Source: Verrucomicrobiota bacterium (lineage in GTDB: Bacteria > Verrucomicrobiota > Verrucomicrobiae > Chthoniobacterales > UBA10450). From it: 15,404 nt of DNA. The position numbers were made by a program, and so were the translations under genes. This document shows positions 7,263 through 14,414 of the stretch, piece by piece. Position 1 is the stretch's first letter. Each line of letters begins with the position of its first letter. The DNA is taken from the NCBI GenBank assembly GCA_003219495.1, contig QHOZ01000050.1:1-15404 (forward strand), read 5' to 3'. Under the pieces are notes generated by a model. The model saw only the letters and a list, made by a program, of their open reading frames with translations, was not told the origin of the DNA and made no database searches.

Positions 7263-7535
7263 ATGAAAGCAGGCATTCACCCAGAATATCACGAGACCGA
7301 CATGGTGTGCGCGTGCGGCGCGGTCTACCACACCCGCTCGACCCGGCGTGACATTAGAATCGGTATCTGCGCTGCCTGCCACCCGTTTTTCACCGGCGAA
7401 CAAAAATTTGTCGATACCGCCGGGCGCGTGGAAAAATTCGCGCGTCGCTACGGTAGCACCAAGAGCGCGTTCGCCGCTCTCGCGACGAACGATTCCAATC
7501 CCGAACGCATTCGGGATTTCGCCCATGGACTTTGA
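7263..7535 (+). CDS. rpmE: 50S ribosomal protein L31, zinc-binding type, with C-terminal extension
   Basis: Large-subunit protein at the inter-subunit bridge. [11 protein letters not shown] at the start and [26 protein letters not shown] are diagnostic of L31. Four cysteines (16, 18, 36, 39) mark it as the C+ zinc-binding form. The protein is 90 residues, while bacterial L31 usually ends near 65-72, shortly after the K-F-x-x-R-Y region. About 25 extra residues here run into the next gene. No clear Shine-Dalgarno sequence precedes the ATG. A weak promoter candidate (TTGCGT at 7217, TAGATT at 7239) is seen upstream but is not convincing. It is the first gene of the plus-strand rpmE-prfA-prmC-murA-DUF4870 run and overlaps prfA by 11 bases. 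Confidence 0.95.
   Translation: MKAGIHPEYHETDMVCACGAVYHTRSTRRDIRIGICAACHPFFTGEQKFVDTAGRVEKFARRYGSTKSAFAALATNDSNPERIRDFAHGL
7497..7518 (+). promoter_or_regulatory. Perfect 9-bp hairpin upstream of the prfA start codon
   Basis: AATCCCGAA (7497-7505) and TTCGGGATT (7510-7518) pair perfectly around the tetraloop CGCA. The element lies inside the last codons of rpmE and ends six bases before the prfA ATG. The only Shine-Dalgarno-like bases of prfA (GGGA) fall in the 3' arm, so the folded RNA would hide them unless ribosomes on rpmE open it. There is no following U-run, so an intrinsic terminator is unlikely. The role as a coupling switch is inferred. Confidence 0.55.
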
Positions 7536-8601
7536 TCTTCTCATTCAACGAAAACGCGAACGGTTCGAGCAACTCGAGCGCGAGATCGCTGATCCGGCTT
7601 TGTTCGATAATCGCAAGCTCGCGCAAGAACTCATGCGTGAGCATGCAAACACGAAAGCTGTGCTCGCGAAATGGGACGAACTCGAAGCGGCGCGGAAGCA
7701 ACTCGATGGCAATCGCGAGCTGGCGACTTCCCGCGATGTCGAGATCGCGGCCATGGCGGATGACGAGATTCCGGATTTGGAAAAGCGCGTCGCCGAGCTC
7801 GAACGGGAACTGCAGATCGGATTGCTGCCGCCGGATGAAAATGACGACCGGGACGCAATTGTCGAGATTCGTGCCGGGACCGGCGGAAGCGAAGCCGCCA
7901 TTTTCGCGGCTGATCTTTACCGGATGTATCACCGCTACGCCGAAGCGGCCGGATTGAAGGCCGAAGATTTGGAATCGAGCGCGTCGGAGCTTGGCGGATT
8001 GAAAGAAGTGATTTTCAAAGTCTCCGGCGAATCCGTTTTTCGAAAACTGCGTTACGAAAGCGGCGTTCATCGTGTGCAACGTGTCCCTGCGACTGAAGCG
8101 CAAGGCCGCATTCATACTTCAACCGCGACGGTCGCGGTGTTGCCCGAAGCCGAGGACGTCGATATTGAATTGAAGCCTGACGAGATTCGCGTGGAAGTTT
8201 CGCGCGCGGGCGGTCCGGGTGGACAAGGCGTGAACACGACCGACTCAGCCGTGCAGGTCTTGCACATTCCGACCGGAACGATCGTCCGTTGTCAGGACGG
8301 ACGCAGTCAGTTGAAGAACAAAGAAAAGGCGATGTCGATCTTGCGCGCGCGTTTGCTCGAGCGGAAGCAGCGCGAAGAAGAGGCGAAATACAGCGCGCAA
8401 CGTCGCGGTCAGATCGGCACCGGCGGCCGCGAGGAAAAAATCCGCACCTATAATTTCCCGCAGAACCGGCTGACCGATCACCGGATCGGGCTCACCCTAT
8501 ATAATTTAGATCGCGTGCTTGAGGGCGATCTCGAGGAGATGATCAAAACGCTCCAGGCCGCCGACATCGCCGAGCGTTTGAAGGAATCGTCAATCGCGTG
8601 A
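7525..8601 (+). CDS. prfA: Peptide chain release factor 1
   Basis: Reads UAA and UAG stop codons in the ribosomal A site and triggers peptide release. The tripeptide anticodon is P-A-T (188-190) in [14 protein letters not shown], which marks RF1 and not RF2 (S-P-F). The catalytic GGQ is at 232-234 in [11 protein letters not shown]; its glutamine is the methylation target of the protein encoded next. The N-terminal coiled-coil domain covers about 1-100. The ATG at 7525 gives 358 residues, the normal length. The frame stays open far upstream, but that part overlaps rpmE and is not family-like. The start overlaps rpmE by 11 bases, with a hairpin just upstream, suggesting translational coupling. 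Confidence 0.97.
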   Translation: MDFDLLIQRKRERFEQLEREIADPALFDNRKLAQELMREHANTKAVLAKWDELEAARKQLDGNRELATSRDVEIAAMADDEIPDLEKRVAELERELQIGLLPPDENDDRDAIVEIRAGTGGSEAAIFAADLYRMYHRYAEAAGLKAEDLESSASELGGLKEVIFKVSGESVFRKLRYESGVHRVQRVPATEAQGRIHTSTATVAVLPEAEDVDIELKPDEIRVEVSRAGGPGGQGVNTTDSAVQVLHIPTGTIVRCQDGRSQLKNKEKAMSILRARLLERKQREEEAKYSAQRRGQIGTGGREEKIRTYNFPQNRLTDHRIGLTLYNLDRVLEGDLEEMIKTLQAADIAERLKESSIA

Positions 8602-9449
8602 CGCAACCAAGAACTGTGCTCGAGGTGTTGCAATCCACGACCGCCTACTTTCAGAAGCACCAGATTGAGAACCCGCGCTTGAACGCGGAGCATTTGATTG
8701 CGCACGCGCTCGGACTGACACGAATGAATCTCTATTTAGAGTTCGAACGAAAACTTTCCGAGCAGGAGCTGGCTCCGTTGCGCGAACGAGTGAAGCGACG
8801 CGCCCAAGGCGAACCGCTGCAGCATTTGCTCGGCACGGTCGAGTTTTGCGGCCAGACATTTCTCTGCGACAAACGCGCGTTGGTCCCGCGGCCGGAGACG
8901 GAAGAGCTCGTGGAGCTGCTGATTTCGGAAAGCGGAGACCGGAAACCGGAAAGAATTATCGATGTTGGAACCGGATCCGGAATTATTGCACTAAGTCTGG
9001 CAACGAAATTTCCCGAAGCGAAGATTCTCGCGACGGACATTTCGGATGATGCGCTCGGATTGGCTAAAGAAAACGCCGCGCGACTCGGCTTGAGCGAGCG
9101 AGTTCAATTTCGAAACGGCGATCTGCTCGAAAATTTCCCGGAAAGATTCGATCTGATCGTCGCGAATCTTCCTTACGTTTCCATGCAAGATCGACAATCA
9201 CTCGCGCGCGAAGTGCGGCATGATCCGGAAGTGGCTCTTTTTGCCGGGCAGAAAGGGGACGAGCTTGTTCGAAAATTAATCGAGCAAGCGCCGTCACATT
9301 TGAACCCCGGAGGCATGCTCGCCCTCGAAATTGGGATCAATCAATCTGAAGGATTAACTGAGCTCTTGCGTCAAAAGAATTATCACGACATCCGGGCGAA
9401 AAAGGACTATTCAGGGATCGCTCGATTTCTCTTAGCGAGTTATGGATAA
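8598..9449 (+). CDS. prmC: Peptide chain release factor N5-glutamine methyltransferase
   Basis: Transfers a methyl group from SAM to the GGQ glutamine of release factors, raising termination efficiency. The N-terminal helical domain covers about 1-85. The SAM motif is IIDVGTGSGIIALSLA (120-135), with ATDISDDAL (145-153) at the end of strand 2. The catalytic substrate motif, normally NPPY, reads NLPY (190-193), preceded by DLIVA. Family length is about 280; this is 283 residues. The start is GTG, whose bases overlap the prfA stop in a GTGA arrangement (4-nt overlap) that allows termination-reinitiation. The prfA-prmC pairing places the substrate protein and its modifier in one transcript. Confidence 0.96.
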   Translation: MTQPRTVLEVLQSTTAYFQKHQIENPRLNAEHLIAHALGLTRMNLYLEFERKLSEQELAPLRERVKRRAQGEPLQHLLGTVEFCGQTFLCDKRALVPRPETEELVELLISESGDRKPERIIDVGTGSGIIALSLATKFPEAKILATDISDDALGLAKENAARLGLSERVQFRNGDLLENFPERFDLIVANLPYVSMQDRQSLAREVRHDPEVALFAGQKGDELVRKLIEQAPSHLNPGGMLALEIGINQSEGLTELLRQKNYHDIRAKKDYSGIARFLLASYG

Positions 9450-10701
9450 AATTCGGATCCACGGTGGGCATCCGCTGAGCGGTTCGATCAAGATCAGCGG
9501 TTCGAAGAATTCTGCCCTGCCCATTTTGGCGGCAACGCTCCTCACGCGAGACCCGTGCACGATCCGTCGCGTGCCGGACTTAAGCGACACGAATTACATG
9601 CTTCAAATCCTGAAGCATCTCGGCGCGGAAGTGGAACGCGCCAGCGGCACGGTCACGATCGCGGCGGCCAAGATCGATTCAATCGCGCCTTACGATGTCG
9701 TTCGCCGAATGCGCGCGTCGGTTTGCGTGATCGGTCCACTCCTCGGCCGTTGCAAAGAAGCGACCGTTTCGTTGCCGGGCGGTTGCGTCATTGGCGATCG
9801 GCCGATCGATTTGCATTTGAAAGGATTTGAAGCGCTCGGCTCTGCCGTGCGCGTCGAAGGCGGCAACATCAAAGTGTTCGCGCCGAAATTGACCGGCGCG
9901 GTGGTGAACTTACGCGGAAAGTTCGGTCCCACCGTTCTCGGAACCGACAACGTGATGATGGCGGCGGTGCTCGCGGACGGAACGACCGTGATCGAAGGCG
10001 CGGCGCAGGAACCGGAAGTTGTCGATCTCGCAAACTTCCTAAACAAAATGGGCGCAAAGATTGAAGGCGCCGGCATGCGTCGAATGATCATTGAAGGCGT
10101 AAAGGAATTGCACGGCGTCGAGCACGACATCATTCCGGATCGCATCGAAACGGGAACGTTTCTCGTCGCGGGTGCGATCGCGGGCAAAGGCGTCACGCTC
10201 AAGCGCGCGCAACCGGAACATGTGCAAGCGGTCACCGATTCGCTAACCAAATGCGGTTTCAAGATCGACATTAAAGCCGATTCCATTTCGGTTTCTCCGA
10301 ATGGCGCGACCACGCCGCTGGAATTAACGACGGAACCTTATCCCGGATTTCCGACCGATATGCAGGCGCAAATGTGCGCGCTGCTTTCAACCACCGAGGG
10401 GATCAGCGTGATCACGGAAAATATTTTCCCGCAGCGTTACATGCACGTCGCGGAATTGAAACGCATGGGCGCGAATGTCGATCTTGAAGGATCGACCGCG
10501 GTCATTAAAGGCGTCGATCAACTTCACGGCGCGCCAGTCATGGCGAGCGATCTGCGCGCGTCGGCTGCGCTTGTCCTCGCCGGATTGAAAGCCGACGGAA
10601 TTACCGAAGTCAGCCGCGTGTATCACATTGATCGCGGTTACGAGCATCTCGATGAAAAGTTGAGCGAGCTCGGCGCGCAAATCGAACGAGTGAAAGACTA
10701 G
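9442..10701 (+). CDS. murA: UDP-N-acetylglucosamine 1-carboxyvinyltransferase
   Basis: First committed step of peptidoglycan precursor synthesis: transfers enolpyruvate from PEP to UDP-GlcNAc in the cytoplasm. Lys22-Asn23 sit in GSKNSALPILAA. The catalytic loop is SLPGGCVIGDRPIDLH with Cys115, the residue alkylated by fosfomycin, so the enzyme is of the sensitive type at this position. PGFPTDMQAQ carries the general base Asp306, and HIDRGYEHLDEKL carries Arg398. At 419 residues it is full length. The ATG overlaps the end of prmC by 8 bases. It is a little unusual to see murA attached directly to prfA-prmC, but the tight overlap supports one operon. Confidence 0.97.
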   Translation: MDKIRIHGGHPLSGSIKISGSKNSALPILAATLLTRDPCTIRRVPDLSDTNYMLQILKHLGAEVERASGTVTIAAAKIDSIAPYDVVRRMRASVCVIGPLLGRCKEATVSLPGGCVIGDRPIDLHLKGFEALGSAVRVEGGNIKVFAPKLTGAVVNLRGKFGPTVLGTDNVMMAAVLADGTTVIEGAAQEPEVVDLANFLNKMGAKIEGAGMRRMIIEGVKELHGVEHDIIPDRIETGTFLVAGAIAGKGVTLKRAQPEHVQAVTDSLTKCGFKIDIKADSISVSPNGATTPLELTTEPYPGFPTDMQAQMCALLSTTEGISVITENIFPQRYMHVAELKRMGANVDLEGSTAVIKGVDQLHGAPVMASDLRASAALVLAGLKADGITEVSRVYHIDRGYEHLDEKLSELGAQIERVKD

Positions 10702-10704
10702 TTT

Positions 10705-11067
10705 ATGGAAACGACCTCACCCTCGACATCTACCCACGTCCGGACCTGGTGCATGCTCGCGCACGCGACCGCGCTCGTCGGATTTTTAGTTCCAGTGGCC
10801 GGGCACCTTGTTGGACCGCTCATCGTTTGGCTCAGCAAACGTCATGATTCGGCGGAGATCGACGCGCACGGCAAAGAATCGATGAACTTTCAAATCTCGA
10901 TGCTGATTTGGTACTGCGTCGCCGGAATTCTTTGCCTCGTCCTCATCGGAATCCCGATCCTGATTCTGCTGCACTTGCTCAACATCATTTTTGTCATCGT
11001 CGCCTCGATCCAGGCGAGTGAGGGCAGACTCTACCGCTATCCGCTGACGATCCGCTTCATCAGTTAA
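10705..11067 (+). CDS. DUF4870 (Tic20-like) small integral membrane protein
   Basis: Small inner-membrane protein of unknown function. A polar N-terminus of about 15 residues is followed by a hydrophobic segment (about 17-43) ending in PLIVWLSKR. The soluble family signature HGKESMNFQIS (55-65) comes next, then two closely spaced hydrophobic segments (about 66-88 and 89-103), and the end YRYPLTIRFI typical of the family. At 120 residues it matches DUF4870 proteins. It starts three bases after the murA stop, so it is probably the last gene of the operon. Its stop shares the four bases TTAA with the stop of nfo on the opposite strand. Confidence 0.88.
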   Translation: METTSPSTSTHVRTWCMLAHATALVGFLVPVAGHLVGPLIVWLSKRHDSAEIDAHGKESMNFQISMLIWYCVAGILCLVLIGIPILILLHLLNIIFVIVASIQASEGRLYRYPLTIRFIS

Positions 11068-11969
11068 CGTTTTTGGTTCGCGCGTTTTTCGATCAGACCG
11101 CGCAGCGTTTTCAAGTTCGCGACGTCTTCGCGTAATTCTTTCCCTTTAGGCGTCTCGAGAACTTTCGGAATTTTTCGTAAACGGCGATCGCGCATGATGA
11201 ATCGAAAGGCGTCGAGACCGATCTGCCCTTTACCGATGTGTTCATGTCGATCCACGCGAGAGCCGCGCGCGGTTTTTGAATCGTTGAGGTGAATCGCAGC
11301 GAGTCGATCGAGGCCGATCACGCGATCGAATTCGCGAAACGTCTTCTTCACCCCGGCCTCGCTGCCGATGTCGTAGCCGGCGGCGAACACGTGCGCGGTA
11401 TCCAGGCAAACGCAGAGACGCGCGGGTTGGCTGACGTTCTCTATAATATAAGCAATGTGCTCGAAGCGATGACCCAGGCATGAGCCCTGGCCGGCCGTGG
11501 TCTCCAGCGCGATCTTTGTTTTCACCTTCGGAATTTTTCGGAACACGCGGTTGATCGAGTCGACGATCTTGTCGAGCCCGGCTTCCTCGCCGGCGCCGAG
11601 ATGCGCGCCCGGATGCATGACGAGAAACGGCAGTTCGAGCTGATCGGCCCGCGTCAGTTCTTCCGAGAGCGCGCGAATGGAGTTCTCGAGAAACTGGGGA
11701 TTCGTCGCCGCGGGATTAATCAGGTAATTCGCGTGAGCAAAGATCGACAACAATTGTTCGAGAAAAGCGCGGATCTCTTCAGCGGAGAGCGGTCGTGCGA
11801 ACCATTGCATGTTGTTCTTCACGAAAATCTGCACGGCGGTGCATTTGATCGAGCGACCGCGCTCGATCGCCATGTGCACGCCGCCGCCGATCGACATGTG
11901 CGCGCCGAGCAGAATTTGCGATTTGCGATTGTCGATTACCGATTTCTTCCCGCGTTTTCGCTCAGCCAC
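11064..11969 (-). CDS. nfo: Endonuclease IV (AP endonuclease, TIM-barrel)
   Basis: Cleaves DNA 5' to abasic sites in base excision repair using a three-metal zinc centre. All nine metal ligands of the family can be placed: His79 (AHANYLINPA), His119 (MHPGAH), Glu156 (LETTAGQG), Asp190 and His193 (CLDTAHVFAAGYD), His227 (IHLND), Asp240 and His242 (GSRVDRHEHIG), and Glu272 (VLETPKG). The chosen GTG start gives 301 residues (E. coli Nfo has 285) and overlaps the upstream esterase stop by 8 bases. A later ATG (HMSIGGG) would cut the conserved LGAH strand. Residues 10-18 are encoded by a tandem heptamer repeat and are probably not part of the fold. The gene ends tail to tail with the DUF4870 gene. 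Confidence 0.95.
   Translation of the reverse strand: MAERKRGKKSVIDNRKSQILLGAHMSIGGGVHMAIERGRSIKCTAVQIFVKNNMQWFARPLSAEEIRAFLEQLLSIFAHANYLINPAATNPQFLENSIRALSEELTRADQLELPFLVMHPGAHLGAGEEAGLDKIVDSINRVFRKIPKVKTKIALETTAGQGSCLGHRFEHIAYIIENVSQPARLCVCLDTAHVFAAGYDIGSEAGVKKTFREFDRVIGLDRLAAIHLNDSKTARGSRVDRHEHIGKGQIGLDAFRFIMRDRRLRKIPKVLETPKGKELREDVANLKTLRGLIEKRANQKR
11917..11944. repeat. Tandem degenerate heptamer repeat, four units of NNCGATT
   Basis: The units on the plus strand are TGCGATT, TGCGATT, GTCGATT and ACCGATT, in exact 7-base register; a weaker fifth unit (CAGAATT) precedes them. On the minus strand this is AATCGNN repeated, lying in the first codons of nfo. Because 7 is not a multiple of 3, the array looks like DNA-level repetition and not protein-level selection. 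Confidence 0.6.
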
Positions 11970-12678
11970 AAATCTTCGCCAAATACTGCGGCAGCATGTC
12001 GCGCCAGTAATTCCAGTCGTGGCCGCGCCATTTCCCGTCATCGAGCCAATGCTGAATGCCTTTGGAATTTAGAATCTCGGAGAGCCGATACGATTCGTGT
12101 CGCGTGTTGTCCCATTCGCCGGTGCCGATGATGATGCCCATGTGATTGTATTTCCACGGGTCGGTGATGTTCGGCAGATATTCGTACGGGCTGTTAAAAT
12201 AAATGTTGTCGTCGTGATAGCCGTTGAAAAAATCGCTGATGTCGAACGAGCCGCTCAGTGAAATGAGATGACTGACCGTGTCGGGATGACGAAACGCGAT
12301 GTTCGCGGCGTGATAGGCGCCAAGGCTCGCGCCGCCGACCGCGACCCGAGGGGCATTGCATTCGCGCCGCGCGTGATCGAACACTTCACGCACGATCACG
12401 TTTTCGTAAGCGTTGTGTGTTTTCATCCGATCGGCCGGGTGAATTTCTTTATTGTAGAAACTGTCGAGATCGATCGCGTCCGGGCAGTAAACCGTGACCT
12501 TCCCGGAATCGACGAAATCCGCGACCGAGCCGACCAGACCGAAATCCTTGTTCTGAAAATAGCGTCCGAACGACGTCGGAAATAAAATCAGCGGGAGGCC
12601 GCCGCCGTTGCCGAAGGCGAGCATTTCGAAATCCCGGCTCAGCCACGGCGAGTACCAGCGGATGTAACGTTCGTTCAT
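11962..12678 (-). CDS. Esterase-family alpha/beta hydrolase (PF00756 type), cytoplasmic
   Basis: Alpha/beta-hydrolase-fold protein of the putative-esterase family; the substrate is unknown. The N-terminus NERYIRWYSPWLSRDFEML and the LPLILFPTSFGRYF segment are typical of a conserved short subgroup. The nucleophile elbow is GGASLGAYHAA with Ser118. The likely acid lies in GTGEWDN (185-191). The histidine is His220 in WRGHDWNYW. At 238 residues there is no signal peptide or membrane segment, so it is expected in the cytoplasm. The ATG lacks a Shine-Dalgarno sequence, but a promoter-like element ends ten bases before it. Its stop overlaps the nfo start by 8 bases, so the two are probably co-translated. 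It is divergent from a second esterase-family gene 40 bases away. Confidence 0.88.
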   Translation of the reverse strand: MNERYIRWYSPWLSRDFEMLAFGNGGGLPLILFPTSFGRYFQNKDFGLVGSVADFVDSGKVTVYCPDAIDLDSFYNKEIHPADRMKTHNAYENVIVREVFDHARRECNAPRVAVGGASLGAYHAANIAFRHPDTVSHLISLSGSFDISDFFNGYHDDNIYFNSPYEYLPNITDPWKYNHMGIIIGTGEWDNTRHESYRLSEILNSKGIQHWLDDGKWRGHDWNYWRDMLPQYLAKICG

Positions 12679-12688
12679 TGAAGGTGAA

Positions 12689-12718
12689 AGAATAAGAAGA
12701 GCGGGGGAGCCAGGTCAA
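12689..12718 (-). promoter_or_regulatory. Candidate promoter of the esterase-nfo pair
   Basis: Read on the minus strand, TTGACC (12718-12713, one mismatch to the -35 consensus) is followed after 18 bases by TATTCT (12694-12689, two mismatches to the -10). Transcription would start about four bases before the ATG at 12678, so the leader is very short and has no Shine-Dalgarno sequence. The -35 abuts the TTG start of the divergent esterase gene. Inferred from sequence only. Confidence 0.38.
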
Positions 12719-13657
12719 TTGCCGCTCCTTAAGAAATCGCAGATCGACGCGTACGCGCGGTGGACAAGATCGACATCTTCAACGAACCGTCTCGGTTTGA
12801 AACGCAGGCATACACTCACCGGCAACATCAAGCGGCATCGCGCGTTCCCGTCGAAGGTTTTGAAAAACCGGCGCGACGTGCTGGTCTACCTGCCGCCGGG
12901 CTATAATCGTTTTTCGCGAACGCGTTATCCGGTTTTGTATCTGCACGACGGGCAAAATGTTTTCGACGCCGCCACTTCGTTCGCCGGAGTGGAGTGGGGC
13001 GTGGATGAAACGGCACAACGCTTGATCCGCCTAAAGCTGATTGAACCGCTCATTATCGTTGCGGTTGCAAACATGGGTGAAGAAAGAATTCACGAATATG
13101 CGCCCACGGCCGGCGTGATTTCACCGCATGATCGCCCGAAAAAACGCAGCCGAGGATTGGCCGGCACTTACGGGCGATTTCTAATCGACGAATTGAAACC
13201 GTTCATCGATGGAAAATATCGGACGAAGCCGGAAGCGGACTTCACCGGGCTCGGCGGATCTTCGCTCGGCGGATTGGCGACGCTTGCCGTCGGAATTATT
13301 TATTCCGACACGTTCCGTCGCTTGATGGTGATGTCGCCGTCGGTGTGGTGGGACGACTTCGCGATCATCAGCATTCTGGGCTTCGTCCGCGAAAAACCGC
13401 CGCTGAAAATCTGGCTCGACATGGGAATGGGCGAGCCGGAATGGGAACAAGTTCACGAATTGCGCGATGCGTTAATCGACCGCGGCTGGCAACAAGATGT
13501 CGATCTTAAATATCTCGAAGTGGAAGGCGCGAGTCACACTGAAGCGGCATGGGCCGCGCGAGTGGAGCCGGCCTTGCGATTTTTGTTTCCGCCACAACCC
13601 GAACCCGAATCGACATTTACTGCAAAGCTTTTCCGTAAACCTGGAAAACGCGGGTGA
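12719..13657 (+). CDS. Esterase-family alpha/beta hydrolase (PF00756, Fes/XynZ-like)
   Basis: Predicted carboxylic-ester hydrolase related to enterochelin-esterase and feruloyl/acetyl-esterase domains; the true substrate is unknown. RRHTLTGNIKRHRAF (29-43) opens the family region. NRRDVLVYLPPGYNR and RYPVLYLHDGQNVFD follow as in Fes-like hydrolases. The nucleophile elbow GLGGSSLGGL gives Ser182. A likely acid is Asp234 (IWLDMGMGEPEWE), and His273 lies in EGASHTEAAW. No signal peptide is visible. The start is weakly supported: TTG at 12719 with AGG and GGGGGAG upstream. A TTG at 12797 would begin close to the conserved region. The tail overlaps the secreted-protein gene on the opposite strand by 41 bases. 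Confidence 0.87.
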   Translation: MPLLKKSQIDAYARWTRSTSSTNRLGLKRRHTLTGNIKRHRAFPSKVLKNRRDVLVYLPPGYNRFSRTRYPVLYLHDGQNVFDAATSFAGVEWGVDETAQRLIRLKLIEPLIIVAVANMGEERIHEYAPTAGVISPHDRPKKRSRGLAGTYGRFLIDELKPFIDGKYRTKPEADFTGLGGSSLGGLATLAVGIIYSDTFRRLMVMSPSVWWDDFAIISILGFVREKPPLKIWLDMGMGEPEWEQVHELRDALIDRGWQQDVDLKYLEVEGASHTEAAWAARVEPALRFLFPPQPEPESTFTAKLFRKPGKRG

Positions 13658-14405
13658 ACCCGCCCGCGAATTCTCTGTCCTTCTCGAAGTCGAACTCGCG
13701 CTTCGCCGCGATCCATTTTAAATGGCGCGGTCCATCCGGATGGTTTGGATCATAAACGATGTAGGAATCGTTTCCATCCGACGTGCGCGGCCGGTCGTGT
13801 TTGTAAACGAGCACGGAATGATTGATGTGCAGAATCGGAAAGTCCGAGAGATAGGCAATGAAGAATTCGTGGCTTGCGAGCGCTCGCTCAAGCTGTTCGT
13901 GCGTTTTCGCCTGATAATTCTTGTCGTGCAGATAGAACATTCGGACATTTCCCGCCCGCAAATAGACGACCCAACCGAGGCCGATATTCCGCTGCATCAA
14001 AGCCATTTTATCCTGGCTGAGTTGCCGAAGATTGTTGTAACCCGGAATCACGATCCGCTTTTCCGAAGGTAAGGGATCGTGCCAGGGCGGGCGGCGCGTG
14101 ATATTACGAATCCGTTTCGTCAGCTCGCGGTCATCCACGCGCGGCGCTTTCGGCTCGAATCGCGCAAACTTGTAAAACTGTTCGACCGTGCGGGTCATCA
14201 CGAAACACCGGCGCGAGTAATGGTGGCCGTACTGATTCTTGTGCGAAACAATGCGGCCGTTTTCATACGTGAACACGGTCCAGTTTTCGAAGGAGAGCGT
14301 GTCCCGCTTGTAATTGAAACCATCGGCGGATCCCGCTTGCGCGGAATGAACCACGAGAAAAATCGCTGCAGCCCATCCGGAAAATCGACAACCGCTTCGG
14401 CCCAT
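13617..14405 (-). CDS. Secreted protein of unknown function with papain-like Cys/His/Asp pattern
   Basis: I do not recognise a named family. A signal peptide is clear: a basic start, the core GWAAAIFLVVHSAQA and likely cleavage after residue 24. The mature part holds YSRRCFVMTRTVEQFYKFA with Cys67 at the start of a probable helix. IVIPGYNNLRQLS (118-130) follows. Then INHSVLVYKH has His196, and SYIVYDPNHP has Asp219/Asn221. Cys on a helix, His starting a strand and Asp or Asn in the next strand is the order seen in papain-like folds such as C39-type peptidases and transglutaminase relatives, but this is pattern reading only. I chose ATG at 14405; TTG at 14411 and GTG at 14408 are also in frame. 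It follows accA by nine bases and so is probably co-transcribed with it. Confidence 0.75.
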   Translation of the reverse strand: MGRSGCRFSGWAAAIFLVVHSAQAGSADGFNYKRDTLSFENWTVFTYENGRIVSHKNQYGHHYSRRCFVMTRTVEQFYKFARFEPKAPRVDDRELTKRIRNITRRPPWHDPLPSEKRIVIPGYNNLRQLSQDKMALMQRNIGLGWVVYLRAGNVRMFYLHDKNYQAKTHEQLERALASHEFFIAYLSDFPILHINHSVLVYKHDRPRTSDGNDSYIVYDPNHPDGPRHLKWIAAKREFDFEKDREFAGGFTRVFQVYGKALQ

Positions 14406-14414
14406 CACCAATGA

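Noticed and set aside
7348..7524. In-frame open extension upstream of the prfA ATG
   Set aside because: It would overlap most of rpmE, adds non-family sequence, and the ATG at 7525 gives the normal RF1 length.
9690..10313. 207-codon minus-strand frame opposite murA
   Set aside because: Ser/Pro/Thr-rich shadow of a complete, conserved murA.
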